Positions 53,528 to 61,203 of a DNA stretch of 64,000 nucleotides are shown here, piece after piece (positions within the stretch are counted from its first letter, which is position 1; every line of letters begins with the position of its first letter). The DNA is taken from positions 3,720,001-3,784,000 of the forward strand of contig NZ_LT963352.1 of assembly GCF_900236475.1 (NCBI RefSeq). The letters are read 5' to 3'. The notes beneath the pieces are model-generated. The model worked only from the letters and a program-made list of their open reading frames with translations, ran no database searches and was not told where the DNA came from. A program made the position numbers and the translations under genes. The stretch is from Streptomyces chartreusis NRRL 3882. GTDB lineage: Bacteria > Actinomycetota > Actinomycetes > Streptomycetales > Streptomycetaceae.

Positions 53528-54579
53528 GGTCACAGTACCGAGCCATACCCGTGATCGCCACGTCACTTGTCGTGGCTCTGTTGGGCTCGACGCCCGCCGG
53601 CGCGTTCGGAGGCGCCGGCTCGGACACGCGAGGCGAGGCCAACGGCAACGAACTGTCCGCCTCCGCCAAGCAGTCCCGGATCCAGGTCACGCAGACGAGC
53701 GGCCCCACCGGCGGCAAGCAGGGCACCCTCTCATCGACAGACGTGAACTGGGAGCCGCCGCCCTGCTGGTACGAGCCGGTCTTCACGCCCGAGCAACTGA
53801 AGAACTTCTCGGAGAACGACGGCAAGGGCGACGTCGCCCTCCGCCAGGGCTGGATCGGCTCGAAGCTCTGGACCGACCACTTCAAGGACGAGAAGGACGC
53901 CGCCAACTACTTCGGCACACCCAGCACGGTGAAGGGCTACAAGAACTACAACCTCGGTAAGGACGGCTACTTCTGGCGTGGAGTCTCTCCCAACGTCAGC
54001 GAGGTCGACGACACCTCACTGTGCAGTCGGCTCATGTTCTGGCAGGACGCCGGCGAGATCCCCGACGACCCCAACGCCCCCACTCCGGAAACCCTCGCCG
54101 ACTACGCCTACAACAAGGTCAAGGTCCCCGAGACCGAGGTGGAGTTGAAGCCGGCTGCCAGGTCGACCGTGAACCTGCCGACCTGGGTGTGGCTGGACAA
54201 GGGCACCTTCAAGGAGGTCAAGGTCCGCGCCGAGCTCCCCGGAACGGGCCTGTGGGCGGAGACGACCGCCAAGCCGATCGCCCTCCACCTGGAGCCCGGC
54301 ACCGAGGACGCCGAGACCTTCCCCGCCTCCGGCGACTGCGAGATCAACGAGGACGGTTCGATCGGCACCCCGTACACCAAGGGCGACGCCGACAAGACCC
54401 CGCCCTGCGGCATCCGCTACCTCCGCGCCACCAACGGCACCCCGTACCACCTCTCCGCCAGCGTCACCTGGCAGATCACCTGGGAAGGCTCCGACGGCAC
54501 CGGCGGCGACCTGCCCGACGGCACCTTCGAGACCACGCAGGACATGAACGTCCAGGAGATCCAGTCGATCAATCGCTGA
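53524..54579 (+). CDS. secreted protein of unknown function (unit B)
   Basis: A 351-residue exported protein. The signal peptide ends near AGAFGG (about residue 30). The mature part has SGPTGGKQGT, a WEPPPCWYEP segment, KNYNLGKDGYFWRGV, VNLPTWVWLDKGTFKEVKV and a C-terminal beta-rich part with PPCGIRYLRATNGTPYHL and TWQITWEG. Four or more cysteines suggest disulfides. I have seen similar proteins of unassigned function in Streptomyces near tad clusters. GTG 53524 overlaps the lipoprotein stop (GTGA), which settles the start. Confidence 0.83.
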   Translation: MRSQYRAIPVIATSLVVALLGSTPAGAFGGAGSDTRGEANGNELSASAKQSRIQVTQTSGPTGGKQGTLSSTDVNWEPPPCWYEPVFTPEQLKNFSENDGKGDVALRQGWIGSKLWTDHFKDEKDAANYFGTPSTVKGYKNYNLGKDGYFWRGVSPNVSEVDDTSLCSRLMFWQDAGEIPDDPNAPTPETLADYAYNKVKVPETEVELKPAARSTVNLPTWVWLDKGTFKEVKVRAELPGTGLWAETTAKPIALHLEPGTEDAETFPASGDCEINEDGSIGTPYTKGDADKTPPCGIRYLRATNGTPYHLSASVTWQITWEGSDGTGGDLPDGTFETTQDMNVQEIQSINR

Positions 54580-54620
54580 CTCGATGCCGCACCTACCAAC
54601 GGCGAGTGGCCACAGTGCGG

Positions 54621-54906
54621 TCAGACGTACGGGTTCTCGTTCGAGACCGGGGCCGCCGTGAAATCCACGCCACATGACACGCAGGTATGAGTCTTCCTCC
54701 TCGGGAGCCGAGACTTCGACGGCGTTGACCGTTTTCTGGTCCCTGAGGATGACGACGACGTCGAAGTCATCCCCCAGGGCCTGAATCTGCACCGCGGGTC
54801 ATGGTCGAAGGGCCCCATCACGCGCACTTCGCCCCAGGAAGCAGCAGCCGTTCGGAGCATCCAGGATGATTTCCAGGTGTCGGCCGACCCGCACTTCCGC
54901 GCTCAT
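54621..54906 (-). pseudogene. possible gene remnant spread over three frames
   Basis: On the minus strand, protein-like segments occur in three different phases: MSAEVRVGRHLEIILDAPNG from ATG 54906, then SWGEVRVMGPFDHDP, then IQALGDDFDVVVILRDQ followed by TVNAVEVSAPEEEDSYLRV. Together they could be an 80-90-residue protein broken by two frameshifts. No homolog is recognised, and codon bias is weaker than in neighbouring genes. It may instead be chance. Confidence 0.35.
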
Positions 54907-55232
54907 CGCCGGAAGCACAGGCACCGGCACGGTTCGTCAGCTGCTTGTCACCCATTGCCGGCCCGCGTCACCCACGTGTCGGCCGATCGTGAAGATGCTT
55001 CGCAAGCGTGCGCACCCGCTGCGGGTCACCCGGGGTCCGGATCCTTGTCCAAGTCCAGGACATGCCAGTCCGCAGGCCTGTACCCCGCCATACCGCAACC
55101 CCAGTCACACGCGCATCAACGTCAACAACCGTATGCACACGTGAACTTACAAGGCACAATCGTTCGACGGAAAGATCGACTAGGGGTACGGTGCTGGTGG
55201 ATCAGAACGTTGGGACGTTGGGGGGCTGCCAG
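54907..55232. other. intergenic region upstream of the WXG100-like gene
   Basis: About 325 bases of lower GC3 and no supported gene. It should contain the promoter for the WXG100-like gene, but no clear -35/-10 pair was chosen. Confidence 0.4.
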
Positions 55233-55589
55233 ATGGGCAAGGGCAAGAGCGACCTCGCGCTCCCGTTGACCGAGTTGGAGAGCTACGGGCGCCGGCTTCG
55301 TTCCATCAAGACCCGGCTGAATCACACCAAGAAGCTTTTCGAGTCCTACAGGGACGACATCGGCGACGGCAGTGTCAATGACGCGCTCGGGGATTTCGAG
55401 TCCAACTGGGAGGACGGGCGCGAGGACATCACGCAGCAGCTCGATGCGCTGGCGAGTATGTCCGATGCCGTGGTCCGGGAGTTCAAGAAGCTTGATGACG
55501 AGCTGGCCAAGAAGGCCAACGACGCCATGAAGACCGAGGACAAGCGGGGCGGGAAGGGCGGTAAAGGGGGCGGCGGCAGCAGCAAGTGA
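55233..55589 (+). CDS. WXG100-like small helical protein, copy 1
   Basis: A 118-residue, almost entirely helical protein with no signal peptide. It shows a helical-hairpin pattern with DFESNWEDG at the turn (W-x-x-G) and FKKLDDELAKKAN in the second helix, then a Lys/Gly-rich tail. The second WXG-like gene at 63522 has DFADDWAYG and FDKLDLELAESMK at the same places, so the two are paralogs. Such proteins are commonly type VII secretion substrates or effector partners. No EccC-type motor gene is in the window. The ATG is preceded by the GGGGGG run. Confidence 0.75.
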   Translation: MGKGKSDLALPLTELESYGRRLRSIKTRLNHTKKLFESYRDDIGDGSVNDALGDFESNWEDGREDITQQLDALASMSDAVVREFKKLDDELAKKANDAMKTEDKRGGKGGKGGGGSSK

Positions 55590-55606
55590 GGCCGCGCCCC
55601 TGACGT

Positions 55607-55641
55607 GAAAGGGCCCCGGATCCTGAGATCCGGGGCCTTTC
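55607..55641. terminator. bidirectional terminator between converging genes
   Basis: GAAAGGGCCCCGGATC and GATCCGGGGCCTTTC form a long stem with a CTGA loop and one bulged G. It lies between the WXG100-like gene (plus) and the double-glycine peptide gene (minus). The AAA/TTT flanks supply a U-tract in both directions. Confidence 0.85.
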
Positions 55642-55653
55642 GTGTGCCTGAGG

Positions 55654-55881
55654 TCAGGAAGCGACCGCGGCGTTGAGGTGCAGGTCCGCCGCGATGCCCT
55701 CGGGCGAGACGGCGAGGCCCACGCCGCCGCCCACACCGGTGGTGACGCCGGCGGCCGACGTCTCGACGTAGAGACCGGCTGCGGCGCCGGCACCCGCGGT
55801 GCCGCCCGCCTGGCCGCCGGCGATGGTGTCCAGCTCGGCGTCGGACATGTGGGCGGTCTCGATCTGCGGGGTGAAGGCCAT
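55654..55881 (-). CDS. small peptide with double-glycine-type leader
   Basis: A 75-residue peptide. Its N-terminal part, MSDAELDTIAGGQAGG, ends in an ELDxIAGG motif like the double-glycine leaders of class II bacteriocins and some RiPP precursors. The rest (about 50 residues) is Gly/Ala/Val-rich with SAAGVTTGVGGGVG and has no Cys. ATG 55881 follows AAGGGAA; an upstream in-frame ATG at 55905 is less likely. No modifying enzyme or C39-peptidase transporter gene is adjacent. It may be a secreted peptide processed at the GG site, or simply a Gly-rich small protein. Confidence 0.6.
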   Translation of the reverse strand: MAFTPQIETAHMSDAELDTIAGGQAGGTAGAGAAAGLYVETSAAGVTTGVGGGVGLAVSPEGIAADLHLNAAVAS

Positions 55882-56217
55882 GGAGGGCGGTTCCCTTCGT
55901 TTCATTAATTCGAAGTGCTCGAGCGCGACTGATCAAAGCACGTCGGGAGAAGGGTCGGCCAGTCAGTGCTTATCGGGGTGCGACGGATTTCGGTGACCCA
56001 ATTCATGAGTGTGACCATTCGGTCAACGGAATACCCGTCGCCTTCACAGGTTCTGCCACGGTGCGGTACCGGAGTGCAATGCACGACGGGGTGAGCGAGT
56101 GGTTCTCAGTTCCCCCGGTGGTTTCTCACGACCTCGCGGTGAACGGTGTGCAGATCCGTGGAATGTTCCGGATCACCGGTTCACCGACTGGATCCAGGGG
56201 GACGACTCGGCCGGCTT
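55882..56217. promoter_or_regulatory. control region of the double-glycine peptide gene
   Basis: This 336-base gap lies downstream of the last tad gene and upstream of the peptide gene on the minus strand. TGACC-ATTC-GGTCA at 56012-56025 is a 5-bp perfect palindrome whose minus-strand reading supplies TTGACC, a possible -35 or operator. No other gene is supported. Confidence 0.45.
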
Positions 56218-56688
56218 TCAGCCGACCTCGTTCTCCGCCACCGCCTGCCCGTGGACGACCACGTCGCCGCCGTAGAACATGCCCGTGAAGACCGGGGAGT
56301 AGGTGAGCTGCACTTCGACCTGCACCTGCTGGGCGTTAGCCGCCACGCAGTGGGTGGCCGCGATGTCCGCGCCCGTCATGTCCATCTCGCGGGCGAAGGC
56401 CTTCACGCGGGCGTTGCAGTTCTCGTAGTTGATCGGAGCGGGGCCGCCCTCGTTGTCGTAGAGGGCTTCGCGGTCGATGTCCTGGGCGGCGTAGCGCGCC
56501 GCCTGTTCCGCGATGTCCGCCGCCCGTTCCCGCTTGGAGATGGACAGGCCGCCGTCGATCACGAACGCGGAGAGGGAGAGGAAGACCAGCGCGAAGATGA
56601 TGACCGCACCGGCGCCGGAGCCACGGTCGTCCAGGTGTGCGCGACGGGCCGCCCACCACGATCGCCAGTAGGGCGGGAGGTGTCTCAC
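56218..56688 (-). CDS. TadG-related pilus assembly protein
   Basis: A 156-residue protein with one membrane helix (about residues 25-48: GAVIIFALVFLSLSAFVIDGG) preceded by RGSGAG, then a helical ERAADIAEQAARYAAQDID segment, as in the N-terminus of TadG/TadE-type proteins. The usual vWA domain of full-length TadG is absent. It is the last gene of the tad run, ATGA-overlapping the TadE-like gene. Likely a minor pilin or assembly factor. Confidence 0.8.
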   Translation of the reverse strand: MRHLPPYWRSWWAARRAHLDDRGSGAGAVIIFALVFLSLSAFVIDGGLSISKRERAADIAEQAARYAAQDIDREALYDNEGGPAPINYENCNARVKAFAREMDMTGADIAATHCVAANAQQVQVEVQLTYSPVFTGMFYGGDVVVHGQAVAENEVG

Positions 56689-57119
56689 GCCGACCTCCGG
56701 AACGGGTCGAGCGGGGAGCTGAAGCTCGCCGACAGCGTCGTCGGGACGTCGAGGCCGAGCATGGCGAGGCCCCGCACCTGGCAGCTCACCTCGACCGTGA
56801 AGATGGTGTCGGGCTCGAAGCCCTGGCTCGTCTGGACGACCGACACGGGGCCGGAGCAGACGTCCGTCAGGTTCGCCTCGGCGGCCTTCTTGGCCTCGGC
56901 CATGGCGGTGGCGTGGTCCTTCTGGATCGAGCCCGCGCGGGCCGCGTCCCGAGCCGCTCCGTCGAGCGCCCCGCGGCCGTCGACGAGCTGGCCGAAGGCC
57001 ACCAGGACGAGGATGAAAAGGATCATCACCGGTGCGAGGATCACGACCTCGACCGTGGACAGGCCCTGGTCGTCCGCCCGCCGGCTGTCTTTCCGGAGCG
57101 CGGGGGGAGGGAGAGTCAT
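56685..57119 (-). CDS. TadE-like protein (pseudopilin)
   Basis: A 144-residue protein with the TadE pattern: QGLSTVEVVILAPVMILFILVLVAFGQLVDGRG in the membrane segment, then a periplasmic domain with two cysteines. The Glu in STVEVV corresponds to the +5 Glu recognised by prepilin peptidase. The ATG at 57119 overlaps the previous stop as TGATG. The next gene overlaps it by 4 bases. Confidence 0.85.
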   Translation of the reverse strand: MTLPPPALRKDSRRADDQGLSTVEVVILAPVMILFILVLVAFGQLVDGRGALDGAARDAARAGSIQKDHATAMAEAKKAAEANLTDVCSGPVSVVQTSQGFEPDTIFTVEVSCQVRGLAMLGLDVPTTLSASFSSPLDPFRRSA

Positions 57120-57577
57120 CAGTTCTCCTCCTGTACGAACCGCTCCACCGGGCCGGCCGACTGCGCGTGCACCGTCAGGTCCAGCCCCGGGAACACCGTC
57201 GGCACCCGGGCCGCGATCTCCACACCGACCGTGTTCTGGTCCGGCTGGAGCATCTTCACGTCCGGCGCCAGCACGAGCTGCGGGCCCAGCTGGCGGATGT
57301 AGCTGTCCACCACGTCCTGGGCCTCGCCCCGCCACGCGCCCGGCTGTTCGTCGGCCGTGGCACGCGCCTTGCGCGCTCCCGCCTGGGCCGCCGCCTGGGC
57401 GACGTGGTCGGCGAAGAAGTACAGGGCGAACTGCACGGTCGCGAAGATCATGAAGAACAGTACGGGGGTGAGCAGCACGAACTCGATCGCGGTCATGCCG
57501 GAGTCACCGCGGGCGGCCGCCGCTCTCCGCGCGGCCCGCACCCTGCGGCGTATCCGTCTGCTCACGTCCGCCAGCAT
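57119..57577 (-). CDS. TadE-like protein
   Basis: A 152-residue protein. RGDSGMTAIEFVLLTPVLFFMIFATVQFALYFFADHVAQAAA marks the TadE-type membrane segment with its Glu. A basic N-terminus (RRIRRRVRAARRAAAARG) precedes it and a periplasmic beta-rich domain follows. ATG 57577; the 3' end meets the next gene as TGATG. Confidence 0.86.
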   Translation of the reverse strand: MLADVSRRIRRRVRAARRAAAARGDSGMTAIEFVLLTPVLFFMIFATVQFALYFFADHVAQAAAQAGARKARATADEQPGAWRGEAQDVVDSYIRQLGPQLVLAPDVKMLQPDQNTVGVEIAARVPTVFPGLDLTVHAQSAGPVERFVQEEN

Positions 57578-57647
57578 CCCCGTGAATCCCGTTGTCCGTA
57601 CGAACGACTGTCCGTGTGACTGCCCCTGCGACCGTCCCTGTGACGAA

Positions 57648-57899
57648 TCAGCAGGTCTTGCCCGCGTCCGCGCCCTTGATGCAGTCGCCGACCTTGTTGG
57701 CGCCCTCGCTCAGCGCGGCGTTGATGATGGCGGCCACGACACCGACGATCGCCACGACGACCGCCGAGATGATGACCCACTCGACCGCGGAGGCACCGCG
57801 GTCCAGTTCGCCGGAGCGGGCGCGCTCGGTACGGGCCTGGAGGAAGGTGACCAGGAAGTCCACGGCCGGGATGCCGGTGTGGAAGTTACGTCCGTTCAT
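57648..57899 (-). CDS. Flp-type pilin precursor
   Basis: An 83-residue prepilin, probably the pilus subunit. Residues 1-35 form the leader, ending in DRG, and the mature part begins ASAVEWVIISAVVVAIVG. Cleavage after Gly35 would place the key Glu at +5 (Glu40), as in Flp pilins, leaving a 48-residue mature protein. A C-terminal pair of cysteines (DCIKGADAGKTC) is unusual for Flp pilins and may form a disulfide. AAAGGAC lies before the ATG. The gap to the tadC-like gene is 79 bases. Confidence 0.88.
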   Translation of the reverse strand: MNGRNFHTGIPAVDFLVTFLQARTERARSGELDRGASAVEWVIISAVVVAIVGVVAAIINAALSEGANKVGDCIKGADAGKTC

Positions 57900-57978
57900 G
57901 ACGTCTTGTCCTTTCGAAATCGGTTCACGGAGGTTCTGGAGTTGTGAAGGTGGCTCACTGCACGGCTCGCTGCACGGC

Positions 57979-58902
57979 TCACTGCACCTGGAACACCCGC
58001 ATCGCCGCCGGAAAGATCAGGAACACCAGGAACCCTGCGCACAGCAGCAGCTGCGCCACGAGCATCGACTGGGACTTCTCACCCGCGCTGCCCTCGATCT
58101 CGGCGAGCTCGCGGTGCCGCATGGTCTCGGCCCGGGACGCGAGGGACTCGCGCACCTTGGCACCGTCGTCCGCGACCAGGGCCAGGGAGGCGGAGAGGTC
58201 CTTGAGTTCCTCGACCCCGAGTTCCTCGCCGAGCTGGCCGAGCGCCTGCCACTGGCTGAGGCCGGTGATGCGGGCGTCGGACAGGGCGTTGCGGATGCGC
58301 TGGTTGGCCCAGCCGTCGGAGATCTCGGCCGCCGCCATCAGGGCCTCCGGCAGACCGCGTCCGCCGGCGAGGCTCATCGACACCAGGTCGAGGTACGCGC
58401 CGATCACGCGCCGCAGGTCGCGCCGCTTCTCGGCCGCGTCTCGCCTTACCTCCAGGTCGGGCAGGAAGAAGAAGACGACCGCGAAGAGCAGCGCCAGCCA
58501 CACCGGGATGATCGGGCTCCGGCCGACGCCCAGCGTGTAGACGATGGCGAACAGGAACGGGCCGAAGAACAGGCCCGCCACACCCAGCAGCACCTTCGTC
58601 GCCAGGAACTTCTCCCAGCTGCGGTCCAGGACCGCGAGGTCGGCGCGCAGCGAGCGCTGCTCCCACCCCTGCTGGAGGTAGAACTCGGACACCCGCAGGC
58701 CCACTTCGGCCCGCAGGGCGCCGAAGCGTCCCTTGTCCGGCTCGGTGCGCGCCGACTCGTACGCCGAGCCGCGTGCCCGCATCGCGTCGATCCGGGCGAC
58801 CTGCGAGATCGCGCTCCGCTTGCTGGGCATGAGGGCGCGTATCAGGGCGTAGACGCCCAGGCCGAAGACGGCGCCGACGACGAGCGGCATCGTGAGGTTC
58901 AC
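57979..58902 (-). CDS. TadC-like pilus assembly membrane protein
   Basis: A 307-residue member of the type II secretion F superfamily. Helices lie near residues 5-25, 95-140 and 285-305, with the cytoplasmic F-domain between them (RRVIGAYLDLVSMSLAGGRGLPEALMAAAE, described as the GspF-domain start). With TadB it forms the inner-membrane platform that the ATPase acts on. GTG 58902 overlaps the TadB stop (GTGA). Confidence 0.9.
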   Translation of the reverse strand: MNLTMPLVVGAVFGLGVYALIRALMPSKRSAISQVARIDAMRARGSAYESARTEPDKGRFGALRAEVGLRVSEFYLQQGWEQRSLRADLAVLDRSWEKFLATKVLLGVAGLFFGPFLFAIVYTLGVGRSPIIPVWLALLFAVVFFFLPDLEVRRDAAEKRRDLRRVIGAYLDLVSMSLAGGRGLPEALMAAAEISDGWANQRIRNALSDARITGLSQWQALGQLGEELGVEELKDLSASLALVADDGAKVRESLASRAETMRHRELAEIEGSAGEKSQSMLVAQLLLCAGFLVFLIFPAAMRVFQVQ

Positions 58903-59888
58903 CGGCGTGCCCCCTCTTCCTGCGGCAGCTGCTGCTGAGGCTGCTGCGACGGCGTCCTGGGACGCACGAACTGGACAGCTGCCTCGTCCCGGACCAGGAA
59001 GCGTTCGGGCGTCTCGATGGTGGACAGCTTGCGCAGCCACCAGAAGCCGAGCGCGAACAGGCCGCAGACACAGGCCAGGACGAGCTGGCCGACGGCGGTG
59101 CCGTACGGCTCCACGAAGTCACGGTTGAAGATCGACAGGCCGAGGACGAAGGCGATCGAGACCGCCACGACGATCTGCACGGACCGCCGGGTCGAGGCGC
59201 GCTGCGCCATCACCCGCTGCCGCATGTCCACTTCCTCGCGCGCCGACTTGGCCAGGGCGCCGAGGACCTGGCGCAGACCGGGTCCGCGCAGGCGGGCGTT
59301 GAGGATCAGGGCCGCGACGATGATGTCGGCGGAGGCGTCGTCGATCTCGTCGGCGAGGTGCTGGAGCGCCTCGGGCAGCGGGGTGCGGGCGCGCAGGCGG
59401 TCGACGAGGGCGTCGAGGTGGGGGCGCAGGACGGGGGCGGCGGCGCGGGCGGAGGCCGGGATGGCCTGCTCCAGGCCGACGGCGCCGGCGATGGTGTCGC
59501 GCAGGGACTCCGTCCAGGAGGCCAGGGCCTCGACGCGGCGCATGGCGGCGCGTTCCTCACCGGCGCCGCCGAACAGGCGGTCCCAGAAGAAGACGAGGAC
59601 ACCGGCCGCGATGCCGGCGACGGCCCAGCGGGTGAGGACGAGGACGACCAGGCCGACGATGGCGGCGAGCGAGCCGCGCTGGCCGGCGAAGCGGATGAGT
59701 TCGCTCGCCCGCTCGGCGGCCTTCTGCTTCTCGTGGTCGGGCTTGACGGGCAGCCCGCGTACGGCGACGAGGAGGAGGGCGAGGCCGCCGCCGACGGCGA
59801 CGCCGCTTCCTATCGAGTACAGGACGGTGGTGGAGAACAGGCCGCCCATGGAACCGAGGGAGCCGATTGCTGCGAGAGTCGTGTTCAC
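58899..59888 (-). CDS. TadB-like pilus assembly membrane protein
   Basis: A 329-residue type II secretion F-domain protein. Helices at about 15-45, 72-105 and 240-290 flank the cytoplasmic domain, which has ASWTESLRDTIAGAVGLEQAI and ALQHLADEIDDASADIIVAALILNARL. Start GTG 59888 follows AGGG-type sequence 7 bases after the TadA stop. It pairs with the TadC-like protein. Confidence 0.9.
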   Translation of the reverse strand: MNTTLAAIGSLGSMGGLFSTTVLYSIGSGVAVGGGLALLLVAVRGLPVKPDHEKQKAAERASELIRFAGQRGSLAAIVGLVVLVLTRWAVAGIAAGVLVFFWDRLFGGAGEERAAMRRVEALASWTESLRDTIAGAVGLEQAIPASARAAAPVLRPHLDALVDRLRARTPLPEALQHLADEIDDASADIIVAALILNARLRGPGLRQVLGALAKSAREEVDMRQRVMAQRASTRRSVQIVVAVSIAFVLGLSIFNRDFVEPYGTAVGQLVLACVCGLFALGFWWLRKLSTIETPERFLVRDEAAVQFVRPRTPSQQPQQQLPQEEGARR

Positions 59889-59895
59889 CCCCGGC

Positions 59896-61203
59896 TCACC
59901 CCCAGGTCCCGGACGGCCGGTAGCCGTGTGCCATCAGTTCCTCCAGGCAGGCTAGGGGGGCGTGCGGCACGACCCGGCCGTCGGGGGCCTCCGCGAACAC
60001 CTCGCTGGACAGGACGCGTCCGTCGACGCCGTTGACCTCGCGGACGGAGGTGACCATGCGCTGGAGGCGGCCGCCGTTGCCGAAGTTGTTGCGCCGCTGG
60101 ATGAAGACCACGAAGTTCACCGCGCCCGCGATCAGCATCTGGCTGGCCTCGATGGGCAGCCGCTCGGAGGCCTGCAACGCGTAGGTGGAAATACGGTTGA
60201 AGACCTCGCTGGAGCTGTTGGCGTGGATCGTGGACAGCGAGCCGTCGTTGCCCTGCGACATCGCGTTGAGCATGGTGACGATCTCGTCGCCGAGGACCTC
60301 ACCGACGATGACGCGGGAGGGGTTCATACGGAGCGAGCGGCGCACCAGTTCCGCCATGGAGATGGCGCCCTGGCCCTCGGAGTTGGGCAGGCGCTCCTCG
60401 AAGGCGACGACGTTGGGGTGCAGGTCGGGGAAGGTGTCGAGCCCGAGCTCCAGGGCGCGCTCGACGGTGATGAGGCGCTCGTGCGGCGGGATCTCGTTGG
60501 CGAGGGCGCGCAGGAGCGTGGTCTTACCGGCGTTGGTGGCGCCGGCGATCATGATGTTCTTGCGGGCGCGGACCGCGCAGGCCAGGAAGTGGGCGACCTC
60601 GGGGGTCAGCGTGCCGTTGCCGACCAGGTCCGAGATGAACACCTTGCCCATGCGCGCACGGCGGATGGACAGCGCGGGGCGCCTCGCCACGTCCATGACG
60701 GCCGACAGACGCGAACCGTCGGGCAGCCGCAGGTCGAGCTGCGGGTTGGCGGAGTCGAAGGGACGCGAGGACAGACCCGAGTAGGCACCGAGGACCTGGA
60801 TGAGCTCGATGAGCTCCTCGTCGGTCTCGGCGACCGGGTCGCCCTTCACCTCGCGCCCGTCGGCGTAGCCGACGAACACCTGGTCGCACCCGTTGATGTC
60901 GATGTTCTCGACCTCGGGGTTGTCCAGCAGCGGCTGGAGCCGGCCGACGCCGAACAGCGCCGCGTGCACGGCGGCCGCGTACTGCTCCTCCGTCTCGGCG
61001 TCCAGCGGGGTACGGCCCGCGTTGATCTCGGCGCGGGCGTACTCCTCCAGGATCTGGGCTATGACGGCGCGGGCGTACTGCCGTTCGTCCTCCGTGGACA
61101 TCGGAGTGACGTTGTTGATCTGGTCCTGACGACGCTGTTCGGCGATGCGGTCGCCGGCGTCCTGACGGAACCGCTTGACCAACTGGTGGTCGACAGCGGT
61201 CAT
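59896..61203 (-). CDS. TadA/CpaF-type secretion ATPase
   Basis: A 435-residue motor ATPase of the GspE/CpaF family. Walker A is GATNAGKTT (residues 221-229), followed by ITVERALELG (Asp-box region), the Walker B-type region with RVIVGEVLGDEI, and the His-box GSLSTIHANSS. The usual EDxxE Asp-box reads VERALEL here, which is a less common form. The ATG at 61203 overlaps the CpaE-like stop by 4 bases. It powers pilus extension or retraction. Confidence 0.93.
   Translation of the reverse strand: MTAVDHQLVKRFRQDAGDRIAEQRRQDQINNVTPMSTEDERQYARAVIAQILEEYARAEINAGRTPLDAETEEQYAAAVHAALFGVGRLQPLLDNPEVENIDINGCDQVFVGYADGREVKGDPVAETDEELIELIQVLGAYSGLSSRPFDSANPQLDLRLPDGSRLSAVMDVARRPALSIRRARMGKVFISDLVGNGTLTPEVAHFLACAVRARKNIMIAGATNAGKTTLLRALANEIPPHERLITVERALELGLDTFPDLHPNVVAFEERLPNSEGQGAISMAELVRRSLRMNPSRVIVGEVLGDEIVTMLNAMSQGNDGSLSTIHANSSSEVFNRISTYALQASERLPIEASQMLIAGAVNFVVFIQRRNNFGNGGRLQRMVTSVREVNGVDGRVLSSEVFAEAPDGRVVPHAPLACLEELMAHGYRPSGTWG

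Larger units (their letters stand above)
52750..54579 (+). repeat. tandem duplication, unit B (intact)
   Basis: This is the complete unit, with the lipoprotein and secreted-protein genes both open and joined by a GTGA overlap. See unit A for the shared landmarks. Confidence 0.85.

Noticed and set aside
54016..54792. A 258-codon minus-strand frame opposite the secreted-protein gene
   Set aside because: Only its first 50 residues look protein-like; the rest is the shadow of the intact secreted-protein gene. The protein-like part was reported separately as a possible remnant.
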